In this document: positions 31,861-40,843 of the stretch, piece by piece
Layout of the letters: each line of letters begins with the position of its first letter
How positions within the stretch are numbered: the first letter of the stretch is position 1
Assembly (NCBI GenBank): GCA_963675955.2
Contig: CAXXVR010000002.1
Location: forward strand, 62,001-126,000
Length of the DNA stretch: 64,000 nt
From: Desulfocicer sp963675955
GTDB lineage: Bacteria > Desulfobacterota > Desulfobacteria > Desulfobacterales > Desulfobacteraceae
Direction of reading: 5' to 3'
Program-made: the position numbers and the translations under genes
The notes under the pieces: generated by a model
Told to the model about the DNA's origin: nothing
What the model saw: the letters and a program-made list of their open reading frames with translations, nothing else
The model's database searches: none

Positions 31861-33554
31861 GGGGCCGTACCTCCTGAAAAAGAGTTGTCAAGGACGTTTC
31901 GAATGGTTCTTGCCAGCAAATCTATGGGTACCGGTTTGATTAATAATGCTTTTATACCCAGCTTTTTTGCCTTTTCCCGGGTCATGGATTCGCTGAATCC
32001 TGTGTTGAGAATAATGGGAAGATCTCCTCTGATGTCAAGCATTTTAGATGCCATTTTATCGCCGGTCATGCCGGGCATGGTCAGGTCCGTCATCACCAGA
32101 TCAAAGTCATATGGGTTGGTGGAAAACACCTTCAGGGCATCTGCAGGAGTTTTACATGTGGTCACCTGATATCCCAGATGGGTAAGCATCTGTTCCTCGA
32201 CAACAATGATCATCTCCTGGTCATCCACAAGCAGTATCCTTTCATTTCCCCGCTGCAGTGTGGCGTGGGGTTTGGCAGGATCGGCAATGGCCTTTTTGAT
32301 GGAAGGCAGGAAAACCTTGAATTCTGTGCCCTTTCCCGGCTGACTGAAGACCTGTATCTGCCCTCTGTGACTCTGGACGATGCCGTTGACAATGGATAAG
32401 CCAAGCCCAGTCCCCCGTCCTTTTTCTTTGGTGGTGAAGTAGGGATCAAATATGCGTTCCTGTATATCTTTATCTATGCCGGGGCCAGTGTCTTTAATCG
32501 TCAGGCAGATGTAGGAGCCCGGTGTCATGCCTGCGGGGTTGAACTCAACGGGTTTGAGTTCAGAGTGTTTTAGTTCAACGGGTTTTAAGGTGATGTAAAG
32601 TTCACCCCCGGTGTCTGCCATGGCCTGGAAGGCATTGGTGATAAGGTTCATGGCAATCTGGTGAATCTGGGTGGGATCAGCCATGATCATGCCGCTTTGG
32701 GAATCAATATCCTGGTTTATCTTGATGGTGGCGGGCAGGGAAGAGCGGGTCAGGTTCAGCACTTCCTTGATGATGAGGTGGGGTTGCAGCGGCCTTGTGA
32801 CCTGCTCCTGACGACGGCTGACGGTGAGGATCTGCTGGACCAGATTCCGGGCTCGTTCCGCCCCGGCCATGATCTGGGTCAACCCGTGGCGCAGAGGTCC
32901 CTCTTCCGGAGTATCTTCGAGCAGCATCTCGGTGTAGCCGAAAACTGGAAAAAGGATGTTGTTAAAATCATGGGCAATACCCCCGGCCAGGGTGCCGATG
33001 GCCTCCATCTTCTGGGATTGCCGCAGTTGTGATTCAAGCTTTCGGTTTTTTTCCTTTTCCTGTTCGTGCTGTTCAATTTCTTTGCGCAGCTGCTGGTTGG
33101 CCTGGATCAGTTCTATGGTCCGGTTCTGTATCACGGCCTCCAGATCCTGTTTCTGGCGCCGAAGACTGTCCTCTGCCGCCTTTACTCTAAGGGCGGTTTT
33201 CACCTGGGCCGTTAGCACGTACTCATCGATGGGTTTGGCCAGATACACATCCGCACCGGAATCCAGCCCCTTGACAAGATCCTTGGATTCTGTGCAGATG
33301 GCGGAAATCATGATAACGGGAATATGGTTTGTGGCTGGGTTGTTTTTTAAAATTCGACACACTTCATACCCGTCCATGTCCGGCATTTTAATGTCCAGCA
33401 GGATGGTGTCCGGCTGCTGTATTTCTGCTTGTCGGATGCCTTCAGGCCCGGAGGTTGCCGTTATAACCTCACATCCGGTAATCATAAATTTTAACACGGC
33501 AGAAAGGCTGATCAGGTTATCTGTTTTGTCATCAATGGCTAATATTCTGGGCAT
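31857..33554 (-). CDS. Hybrid histidine kinase, REC-HisKA-HATPase-REC
   Basis: 565 residues, cytosolic, no transmembrane segment. A receiver domain (1-120, LLDIKMPDMDGYEV) is followed by a coiled coil, an NtrB-like dimerisation box with the phospho-His in IAHDFNNILFPV (about 196), an ATP-binding domain (ITNAFQAM, DTGPGI, GRGTGLGLSIV), and a C-terminal receiver (MTDLTMPGMTGDKM). The architecture suggests it receives phosphate from another kinase through the N-terminal receiver. It starts 23 bases inside the end of the large membrane kinase gene, so the two are co-translated. No DNA-binding output domain is encoded nearby. Confidence 0.92.
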   Translation of the reverse strand: MPRILAIDDKTDNLISLSAVLKFMITGCEVITATSGPEGIRQAEIQQPDTILLDIKMPDMDGYEVCRILKNNPATNHIPVIMISAICTESKDLVKGLDSGADVYLAKPIDEYVLTAQVKTALRVKAAEDSLRRQKQDLEAVIQNRTIELIQANQQLRKEIEQHEQEKEKNRKLESQLRQSQKMEAIGTLAGGIAHDFNNILFPVFGYTEMLLEDTPEEGPLRHGLTQIMAGAERARNLVQQILTVSRRQEQVTRPLQPHLIIKEVLNLTRSSLPATIKINQDIDSQSGMIMADPTQIHQIAMNLITNAFQAMADTGGELYITLKPVELKHSELKPVEFNPAGMTPGSYICLTIKDTGPGIDKDIQERIFDPYFTTKEKGRGTGLGLSIVNGIVQSHRGQIQVFSQPGKGTEFKVFLPSIKKAIADPAKPHATLQRGNERILLVDDQEMIIVVEEQMLTHLGYQVTTCKTPADALKVFSTNPYDFDLVMTDLTMPGMTGDKMASKMLDIRGDLPIILNTGFSESMTREKAKKLGIKALLIKPVPIDLLARTIRNVLDNSFSGGTAP

Positions 33555-36500
33555 GGTTCATCTCTTTTTCGATGCGTGATATGAGGGTTTCCGGATCTAC
33601 AGGTTTGGAAATGTAATCGTCACAACCGGCATCCATTATTTTTTGTCTGTCACCCTTCATGGCGTGGGCTGTCAGGGCAATGACGGGAATGTGTCTGGTC
33701 TGGTCTTGTTTTTTTAATACCTCAACAACACCATAGCCGTCCATTTCCGGCAGGGAGATATCCAGCAAAATTATGTCCGGCAGGGTGGCCAGGGCCAGAT
33801 TCAGACCCTGTTTACCGTTTATGGCCTCCTGTATGTAATACTGTTTTCCAAGAATCGCTTTCAGGGTGATCATGTTGTCGGGATTGTCTTCCACAATGAG
33901 AATCCTGGTTTTTTTTCCAAGGGATTTTTGTTTTTTTATGTCCGGTAAGGTCGTGGGTCTGGAGGTTTTTTCCAAAGACAGAGATGGCGGATCTGGGACA
34001 GGCTCCATGACATCTCTGGAAGATTCTTTTTTTGGTGGACCAAGCATGTCCTTTATTTTTCCAAGCAGTCCCTGGATGTCGATGTCTCCTTTCTGTACCA
34101 GCTGCTGGACATTATTGGAGGTTAATTTGTTCAGGTCTTCGGGGGTCAGATCCCTTGCCGTCAGTATGAGAACTGGAATACCGGCGGTGGCCTGGGTGCT
34201 TCTCATTTTTTCCAGCACTTCAAATCCGTCAATACCCGGCATCATAAGATCCAGTACAATACCATCCGGGATGGTGCCGGCGATGTAGTTCAAAGCCTGT
34301 TGACCACTGGTGGCAATGTCCACATGATATCCGGCATTTTCAAGAATCATTTTTATTTGAATGACAGCGGCTTCATTGTCCTCCACTACCAGAAGTCTTT
34401 TCGTATTGTTCACAGGGGGCAGAGGGGCAAAGGGAGGGGGTGCTTTCAGTTTCGGAACCCCTTGTTTTTCTACCCCTGGTCGGGGAGACACCTGGGCCGG
34501 TTCTGGTGCTTTATTGTTGTTAACAGGAAGATGCAGTGTAAAGATGGAGCCCTTTCCCGGGGTGCTTTCCACCGAGATATCCCCCCCCAGCAACTGAACG
34601 GTTTTATAGGCAATTGCAAGTCCCAGGCCCGTGCCTTCATAGGATCTGGATGCAGTGCCGTCCACCTGACGAAATTCTTCAAATATATGGGGCAGATGTT
34701 TGGGGGCAATGCCAATACCGGTGTCTGACACCTCTATTTTTATGGTGTCCTGGTCATGTCGGGCGGATACGGTTACACCTCCCCGGGAGGTGAATTTTAC
34801 GGCATTGCCCATTATATTCTGGAGAATCTGGTGTAGCCTGTTTCCATCACAGTTAATAGCGGGAAGGTTCTGGGCAATATTTTTCTCAAGCTGTATGCCT
34901 TTTTCCCGGGCAAGGGGCTCCAGTCTTTCCATGATATTCTCAATGGTTTCTTCGATGTGAATGCGCCTGGAAATGACTTCCATTTTGCCGGATTCAATCT
35001 TGGCCAGATCAAGGATATCATTGATCAATGACAGAAGATTTTTACCGTTTCGTTCTATGATTTCAAGATAACTTAACTCTTCTGCAGAAAGGGTGTCCTT
35101 TGTCTGCATCAGGAGTACCCGGGAAAGTGCCATTACCGAGTTCAGCGGGGTTCTTAGTTCATGGCTCATGTTGGACAAAAATTCGCTTTTAAGCCTGTTG
35201 GCCTCCTGAACTTTTTCTTTTTGTATCTCCAGAACCTGGTTTTGCTGCTGTAATTCTTCGGTGGTTTGCTGGAGTTCCCGGGCCTGGAGAGCCATTTCTT
35301 GGGCCTGGGCCTGGAGTTCCTGATTGGATGACTGGAGTTCATCGGCAAGTCTTGCGGTTTCGGCATTGGCAATCATGTTGGATAATGCCGTTGACAGGCC
35401 TGTGATCCAGGGTTGTCGCATAACAGCCGTGGCTTGATTGCCATAGGGTTTGATGCTGGCAAGGGAGATAATACTGGCGACTGTGCCGTTTATTACTATG
35501 GGGATGGTGATGATCTCCCTGGGAAGCAGGGTACCTGTGAAGGTTCGGAATTGAAAGATGCTGTCCTGGGGAATGTCTCTTAAAAAGCTGATCTTTCCTT
35601 CATTGATAATCCAGCCGATCTCTCCTTCAAGGCTGTCTGCATCAAAGGGTTTTAAACGTTCCGGGATGATACCGATGTTGACAACAGGTTCATATTGGCG
35701 GGTTCTCTGGTTCAGCAAAAAATAAACCCCCATCTGGGATTCCGTGACGGTGATCAATTTTTTTAATATATTGAATCTGAAGCTATTCAGATCTTGAGCC
35801 CCCACAATGACATGGGTTATATCATCGTTGATCTGTCGTAGTTCCATCTGGGATTCCAGGGACATTGCCATGGTGTTCAGTGTCTCTGAAAGTGTGGTAA
35901 GTTCATTGGACCTGGAACAAACATGGTTTCTGGCGGAGAGATCTCCCTTTTTAATCTTTTCAGCGGTTGCAGCCATTTCGATGATGGGAGCGGCAATGGC
36001 TCTTGCCGTTACAATGGCAATGATGAGGATGGCCATCAAAGCCCCCATGCTAAGAAGGATGAAATCGATCATTAATTCCCTGATGGGGGCGTGGAGTTCT
36101 GCCAGATCCTGTTTTACCACAAGTCCCCAGCCCATTTTGGGTATATAGCTGTAGGATGCCAGTACCGGTTCTCCGCGATAGTCCAGGCTCTCAATAATAC
36201 CGATTTTCCCATGGGCGGCGTTGTGTGCCGGGCTTGCCTGGATTTTAAGGTTCAGGGGGGCATCTTTAATCCAGCGTAATTCGCTTAAGGCCATGCTGTC
36301 CTCATTTATGATTAAAGACTCTCCGGTTCTTCCAAGTCCCACCCGGTCACCCAGAAGGGCATAAAGGGAATTTTTCAGATCTATCCTTGCCACCATTATA
36401 CCCACAATGTGCTCCTGATTATGTTTTGTACAGAAGATGGGTATGGAAAAGGTCAGGTTTTTTTTTCCTGATAATCTGGTAACATGTATGTCTTTGATGA

Positions 36501-36999
36501 ATAATTCCCGGGTGGCCATGGGTTTGGTGAAGTATTCTTCCCGGGATTCGTCTATGTTTTGGGTATCGTGACTTGTGGAAATTTCAACCATGCCGGTGTG
36601 GGGATTGAGGATGAATAGTTCTTCATAAGCATCATAGTTTTCAATGAACCTGATGAGTCTGTATCTGATATTATGAAGAATTTCTATGTCTTCCGGGTCT
36701 TTTTTTTCTTTTGACAGGATGTCTTCCAGTGGACCCAGATCATTGTTACAGGATGCTGTCTTAATGTCTGCGATTCTCGTTTCCAGCCAGGCTTCCACCT
36801 GTCTGGTCTTAAGGTTCCTGATGGCCACAAGCTTATTAATGGTTTCTTTTTTTATGTATCGAGTCTGCTGATTCCAGGTGATGCTGATGCCGATGATCAA
36901 GGGCAGCATACCCAGAACGAGAAACCAGAAAAGCAGCTTTGTTCTAATGCTTTTGAATCTGAATGGATTTACTGAACTTTTTGATAAATATGACAGCAT
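33532..36999 (-). CDS. Membrane hybrid histidine kinase, Cache-HAMP-GAF-HisKA-HATPase-REC-REC
   Basis: 1155 residues. One transmembrane segment near 22-42, a periplasmic Cache-type sensor (about 45-310), a second transmembrane segment (about 315-335), a HAMP linker, a GAF-like domain (about 400-550), a long coiled coil, HisKA with the phospho-His in SNMSHELRTPLNS (about 613), HATPase (NAVKFT, DTGIGIA, YEGTGLGLA), and two receivers (VLDLMMPGIDGFEV; LLDISLPEMDGYGV). It probably senses a small molecule outside the membrane and passes phosphate to the second kinase encoded immediately downstream. The gene overlaps the end of cheR by 31 bases. Confidence 0.92.
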   Translation of the reverse strand: MLSYLSKSSVNPFRFKSIRTKLLFWFLVLGMLPLIIGISITWNQQTRYIKKETINKLVAIRNLKTRQVEAWLETRIADIKTASCNNDLGPLEDILSKEKKDPEDIEILHNIRYRLIRFIENYDAYEELFILNPHTGMVEISTSHDTQNIDESREEYFTKPMATRELFIKDIHVTRLSGKKNLTFSIPIFCTKHNQEHIVGIMVARIDLKNSLYALLGDRVGLGRTGESLIINEDSMALSELRWIKDAPLNLKIQASPAHNAAHGKIGIIESLDYRGEPVLASYSYIPKMGWGLVVKQDLAELHAPIRELMIDFILLSMGALMAILIIAIVTARAIAAPIIEMAATAEKIKKGDLSARNHVCSRSNELTTLSETLNTMAMSLESQMELRQINDDITHVIVGAQDLNSFRFNILKKLITVTESQMGVYFLLNQRTRQYEPVVNIGIIPERLKPFDADSLEGEIGWIINEGKISFLRDIPQDSIFQFRTFTGTLLPREIITIPIVINGTVASIISLASIKPYGNQATAVMRQPWITGLSTALSNMIANAETARLADELQSSNQELQAQAQEMALQARELQQTTEELQQQNQVLEIQKEKVQEANRLKSEFLSNMSHELRTPLNSVMALSRVLLMQTKDTLSAEELSYLEIIERNGKNLLSLINDILDLAKIESGKMEVISRRIHIEETIENIMERLEPLAREKGIQLEKNIAQNLPAINCDGNRLHQILQNIMGNAVKFTSRGGVTVSARHDQDTIKIEVSDTGIGIAPKHLPHIFEEFRQVDGTASRSYEGTGLGLAIAYKTVQLLGGDISVESTPGKGSIFTLHLPVNNNKAPEPAQVSPRPGVEKQGVPKLKAPPPFAPLPPVNNTKRLLVVEDNEAAVIQIKMILENAGYHVDIATSGQQALNYIAGTIPDGIVLDLMMPGIDGFEVLEKMRSTQATAGIPVLILTARDLTPEDLNKLTSNNVQQLVQKGDIDIQGLLGKIKDMLGPPKKESSRDVMEPVPDPPSLSLEKTSRPTTLPDIKKQKSLGKKTRILIVEDNPDNMITLKAILGKQYYIQEAINGKQGLNLALATLPDIILLDISLPEMDGYGVVEVLKKQDQTRHIPVIALTAHAMKGDRQKIMDAGCDDYISKPVDPETLISRIEKEMNHAQNISH

Positions 37000-37812
37000 T
37001 CATTTACCTTTTTAAAATATTTCCGGTATGTTCCAGCAGGTATCTCTGCTTCTCCTAATATCAGATATCCATTTTTAGTCAATGATTTATACAATTTGTC
37101 ACATATTATTCCCTGGCAGGCAGAGTTGAAATAAATCATGAGATTTCGGCATAAAACAATATCAAATCCACCGAATACGCTTTCCGGTGGTGCGTAACTG
37201 TTCTTATCCAGAATATCATAGACTGAAAAGGACACCTTGCTTTTTATCTTTGCATCCAAGTAAAAATCATCTCCCTGAATGTCAAAATACTTTTTTAACA
37301 GTCTGTATTTAACGTCTTTGATGCTTTCAAAGTTATAGATGCCCTGCCGGGCTTTTTGTAAAGCCGTCCGGTCAATGTCAGTGGCAAAGAGGCTGGTCTT
37401 TATTCTTTTTTGGGTGTTTTTACATAATTCATTAATCAAAATGGCCATGGAGTAGGGCTCTTCTCCCATGGCACAGCCGTTGGACCAGATGCGAAGGGAC
37501 AGGGCTTCTTCAGCTGGTTTTTCATGAATAAGGAGCGGCAGGATGTGCGCTGCAATGTATTCAAAGATTAAGGAGTTTCGAAAGAAACGGCTTACATTGA
37601 TGGTCAGAGAATCAAGCAATACATGGGATTCATGGGAATTTTGTTGAAGGTATATGAAATAATCATCACTGTCTTTACTCTGGGTGGCGGCTACATCGCT
37701 GGTGAATACGATCCTGGATTATGGATGGTCGGTACCCGGAAAAATCCGTCTTGTAAATTTCATAGAGATGGTTCAGAATTTTATTTGAAACGTGTTCAAT
37801 GGTCATATGCAT
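36969..37812 (-). pseudogene. cheR: CheR-type protein-glutamate methyltransferase, frameshifted
   Basis: CheR methylates glutamates of chemoreceptors using S-adenosylmethionine. The C-terminal part (from about 37718) is open and carries LLDSLTINVSRFFRN, the SAM site IWSNGCAMGEEPYS, LFATDIDRTALQKARQG and FDIVLCRNLMIYF. The N-terminal domain is present but in another frame: ATG 37812 opens a 45-codon frame with KTDFSGYRPSIIQDRIHQR, the CheR N-terminal signature, and ends at TAA 37677-37675. The open frame continues one base out of phase through DSDDYFIYLQQNSHESH. Removing one base near the CCC at 37684-37682 joins the two smoothly. It is either a pseudogene, a sequencing error or a programmed shift. 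It is the first gene of the kinase operon. Confidence 0.8.
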
Positions 37813-37856
37813 GGCCTTTTTATGAAGATTTCGTACTTGATCATAGCATCAATGTG

Positions 37857-38024
37857 GGGCCTGGTCATAACATGGGACACTCGTCATAAGAGTTGGGTCA
37901 ACGGGGTCAGGCTTGCGTTATTGGCGTTATCTTTTCACAGCCGGTGTAAACGCCAAAATTAACGATAATGTCAATAGTGCAAACCTGATCCCTCTCCCAA
38001 TTGTCCCATGTTGTGATCAAGCCC
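37857..38024. repeat. Composite repeat: C nested inside D
   Basis: Repeat D arms (GGGCCTGGTCATAACATGGG from 37858; TTGTCCCATGTTGTGATCAA at 38001-38020) enclose a complete repeat C. Repeat C has left arm GGGGTCAGGCTTGCGTTATT (from 37903, running to TTATC) and right arm starting GATAATGTCAATAGTGC at 37964; the 29-base arms match at 23 positions. It fills the 234-base gap between cheR and topB. Confidence 0.75.
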
Positions 38025-38046
38025 AGAGTCCCTTTTTATGCACCTG

Positions 38047-40575
38047 CTATCGTAAACATAAAATGATTTTTTCAATGCCGCTGACATCGACATCATTACC
38101 CTTGGGTATTATCTGAAGGCCAAAGGTATTGTCGTTGGTTGAAATCATTTTAAGAGAAGCCTTGAATGTATCACCGTCAGGGGATTTTAAAACCCATGGC
38201 CGTGTTTTTTTACCCTGAACAAGGGTCTGGACGTTTTTTTCTGTGAGACGTCGGCCCAAAATTTCTTTCCAGATTACAAATCGGCAGTTTCCTGCTTCAG
38301 GTCGCCAGTTGGCACAACCAAAAGCTGTCTTTCCTTCAATAATTTTACCCCTGCACATGGGGCAGCAGAAGTCTTTATCTGCAGTAGAGGTGCCAGCTGG
38401 TGTGGTACGGATTTGAGATCTCTTCGACTGGTTTTCCGGGTTTGCGCCGGACACTGTATCAAAATTGAAACGGACCTGCCATTTACCCTCCTGGGGACCG
38501 ATGACAAGGCTGGCCGAGAATTTCTTTTTCTTTTTGGAAATAAAACCGTTGAAGGGGCCGGATTTCCTGTAGGTCAGAAGATTGGCTGCCATTTTTGCCG
38601 AAATGGTTTTCCCGGCCATGCGTTTCCAGATAACAAATTCACATCCGGTTGCAGCACAGGCAAATAGTTTTTTATGTTCCACCACATGACTGCCGCAGGC
38701 GGGGCAGGTCCCCACCACCTGTTTTTCGGTGGAGGCAGAGGCAAATTGTTTGGGTTCAAAGGGAGCGCTTTTAAGTTCGGTGACAGCATCGGTGATAAAC
38801 TGTTTGATGTGGGCCAGGAATCGGCCATCGGCAGTTTCTCCCAGGGCAATGGCATTTAAGGCCATTTCCCATCTTGCCGTTTCTTCAGGGGAAGTCAGAA
38901 TCCCTGATATCGGACATTTTTTTAATTGTTCAATGAGATAACAGCCCTTATCCGTTGCTATCAGGCGTTTTCCGGATCGCTCTACGTAGTTTCTCTGTAT
39001 CAGGGTCTCCATGATCTGGGCCCGGGTGGACTGGGTGCCGATGCCGATGTCCCCCCGATAGAATTTTTTGATGTTCTCTTCAGTCACATACCTGCCGGGG
39101 TTGGTCATATCCTTTAAAAGCAGGGAATCGGAATAGTCCGGGGGCGGAGTGGTCTGTTTTTTTTCGCAGTTTATTTTCTTGGCCATACCGGTATCCCCCT
39201 GGGAAAGGGCAGGGATGGGCTGGGCCTCTTCTTTGGTGCCGAATCCGGTTTGATAGACGGTGCGCCAGCCGGGTTCCAGAATGACTTTTCCCCGGGTCTG
39301 GAAGGTCTCGTTGGAAAAAAGGGTGATTACATGGGTGTTTTCAAACCGGCAATGGGGATGGAATGCGGCGGCAAATCGACGGGTCACCAGATCAAACAGA
39401 TTTTTTTCGTCGGGACTTGCTCCCCCGGGGAGGGGTTTAAAGGGGATCAGGGCATGGTGATCGGTGAGCTTTGCATCGTTGAACACCCGCTTGTTGGACA
39501 GCGACACCAGACGATGATCCACGGTATTAAAAATGTCCGGATGGGCCGGGGACAGTTTCTCAATAATAGCCCTTACCAGTTCCAGGCTGGTGGTGCCAAG
39601 CACCCGGGAATCGGTTCTGGGATAGGATAGACATTTTTTATCCTGGTAAAGGGTCTGGGCAATGGCCAGGGTTTTCTTTGCCGGAAAACCCAGGCGGGTG
39701 TTGGCCTCCTGCTGAAGATCGGTGAGGGAAAAAAGCAGTGGGGGCGGTTCTGTTTTTTTCTCTTTCTTCATGGACAGGACGGTGCCGGGGGCAGTTTCTC
39801 CCTTCATTTGTCTGTGAAGTGCCTCTGCCTTGACTTTTTCAGTGATACGGGTCTGTTTGTTTTTGAACCACTGGCCGGTCCATTCCCCCTTGTCGCCCTT
39901 AAACAATATCTTTAGAAGCCAGAAGGTTTCCGGTACAAAGTTTTCGCGTTCTTTTTTTCGATCCACCAGAAGGGCCAGCACGGCGGTCTGCACTCGGCCC
40001 ACGGAAAAGAGATCGCCCAGGCGTACGGTGAGGACCCGGGTGAGGTTCATGCCCACCAGCCAGTCGGATACCTGGCGGTAATATCCGGCCCGCCATAGCC
40101 GGTCATAGTCGGTGATGGGCTTTAACTGCTCCAGTGTGGCCCGTACCACATGGGGTACCAGGGCCTGGCTGGTCCAGAAGCGCATGAGGCGGCCTTTGTC
40201 TTTAAATCCCGATTGAAAAAGGATGGTGCGGGCAATGACTTCGCCTTCTCTTCCAGCATCGGTGGCAATGATGATCCGGGAAAAGCGGGGTTGTTTTACA
40301 AGGGATTTAATGGTTTTCAGCTGTTCATGACTTTGCCGGATGGGCTTGTATTGAAAGGTATCGGGAATCAGGGGCAGGGTGTTCAGCCGCCATTTTTTAA
40401 GATCCGGATCATAATCGTCGGGGGCAAACAGCTCCACCAGATGACCCACGGCCCAGGTGATGACATGGGTTTCTCCTTCAAAGAAACCATCCCCCTTTTT
40501 TTTGATTCCCAGAGCCTTTGCAAAATCAGCTGCCACGGAAAATTTCTCTGTCAGGATCAGTTCAGTCATGGCCAC
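38047..40575 (-). CDS. topB: DNA topoisomerase III
   Basis: A 842-residue type IA topoisomerase that cuts one strand and decatenates DNA. TOPRIM motifs: TEKFSVA with the catalytic Glu at the N-terminus and IIATDAGREGEVIAR (about 105). LFSVGRVQT lies about 190, and the catalytic Tyr is in CLSYPRTDSR (about 317). The C-terminal 220 residues hold two zinc ribbons (CPACGSHVVEHKKLFAC; CPMCRGKIIEGKTAFGC), each followed by a repeated strand-rich unit. The start is GTG 40575, or ATG 40569. It stands alone and is flanked by repeats; TopB genes of this kind are often carried on mobile elements. Confidence 0.95.
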   Translation of the reverse strand: MAMTELILTEKFSVAADFAKALGIKKKGDGFFEGETHVITWAVGHLVELFAPDDYDPDLKKWRLNTLPLIPDTFQYKPIRQSHEQLKTIKSLVKQPRFSRIIIATDAGREGEVIARTILFQSGFKDKGRLMRFWTSQALVPHVVRATLEQLKPITDYDRLWRAGYYRQVSDWLVGMNLTRVLTVRLGDLFSVGRVQTAVLALLVDRKKERENFVPETFWLLKILFKGDKGEWTGQWFKNKQTRITEKVKAEALHRQMKGETAPGTVLSMKKEKKTEPPPLLFSLTDLQQEANTRLGFPAKKTLAIAQTLYQDKKCLSYPRTDSRVLGTTSLELVRAIIEKLSPAHPDIFNTVDHRLVSLSNKRVFNDAKLTDHHALIPFKPLPGGASPDEKNLFDLVTRRFAAAFHPHCRFENTHVITLFSNETFQTRGKVILEPGWRTVYQTGFGTKEEAQPIPALSQGDTGMAKKINCEKKQTTPPPDYSDSLLLKDMTNPGRYVTEENIKKFYRGDIGIGTQSTRAQIMETLIQRNYVERSGKRLIATDKGCYLIEQLKKCPISGILTSPEETARWEMALNAIALGETADGRFLAHIKQFITDAVTELKSAPFEPKQFASASTEKQVVGTCPACGSHVVEHKKLFACAATGCEFVIWKRMAGKTISAKMAANLLTYRKSGPFNGFISKKKKKFSASLVIGPQEGKWQVRFNFDTVSGANPENQSKRSQIRTTPAGTSTADKDFCCPMCRGKIIEGKTAFGCANWRPEAGNCRFVIWKEILGRRLTEKNVQTLVQGKKTRPWVLKSPDGDTFKASLKMISTNDNTFGLQIIPKGNDVDVSGIEKIILCLR

Positions 40576-40714
40576 AATATTACTTGATTTCAGTGCTGAA
40601 GGCCATAGTTTTAATTAAAGATCGTACCTGGGGTTGACCTGTATTGATAATTTTGCCGCCCTTTTGGTTTCCTTTAATTCTTCTTTCAGTTTTATATAAT
40701 CCACATGGCAGTAA

Positions 40715-40801
40715 CCATCGGACCGGTCCCGGACCGTCGGCGGCCCATTTGTTTATTACAACTGCAGGAAAGGCCAGGGAGCCGGGATCCCGGCTCCCTG
40801 G
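40715..40801. terminator. Perfect 28-bp palindrome below fdhA
   Basis: Positions 40774-40801 are a perfect palindrome (CCAGGGAGCCGGGA and its complement), a GC-rich stem 43 bases past the fdhA stop. On the minus strand it is followed by CCTTTCC, not a strong U tract. A shorter palindrome-rich stretch (GGACCGGTCCCGGACCGTCG from 40717) lies further on and resembles the inner hairpin near 21350. It probably ends the fdhA transcript or protects its 3' end. Confidence 0.5.
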
Positions 40802-40843
40802 AAATTGAAGAGGAGGTAAATAGAAGAGGGTATTGGTAGGGGG

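Noticed and set aside
37857..38024. CRISPR-like array
   Set aside because: Repeats are inverted and unevenly spaced, with no regular direct repeats or spacers and no cas genes in the window.
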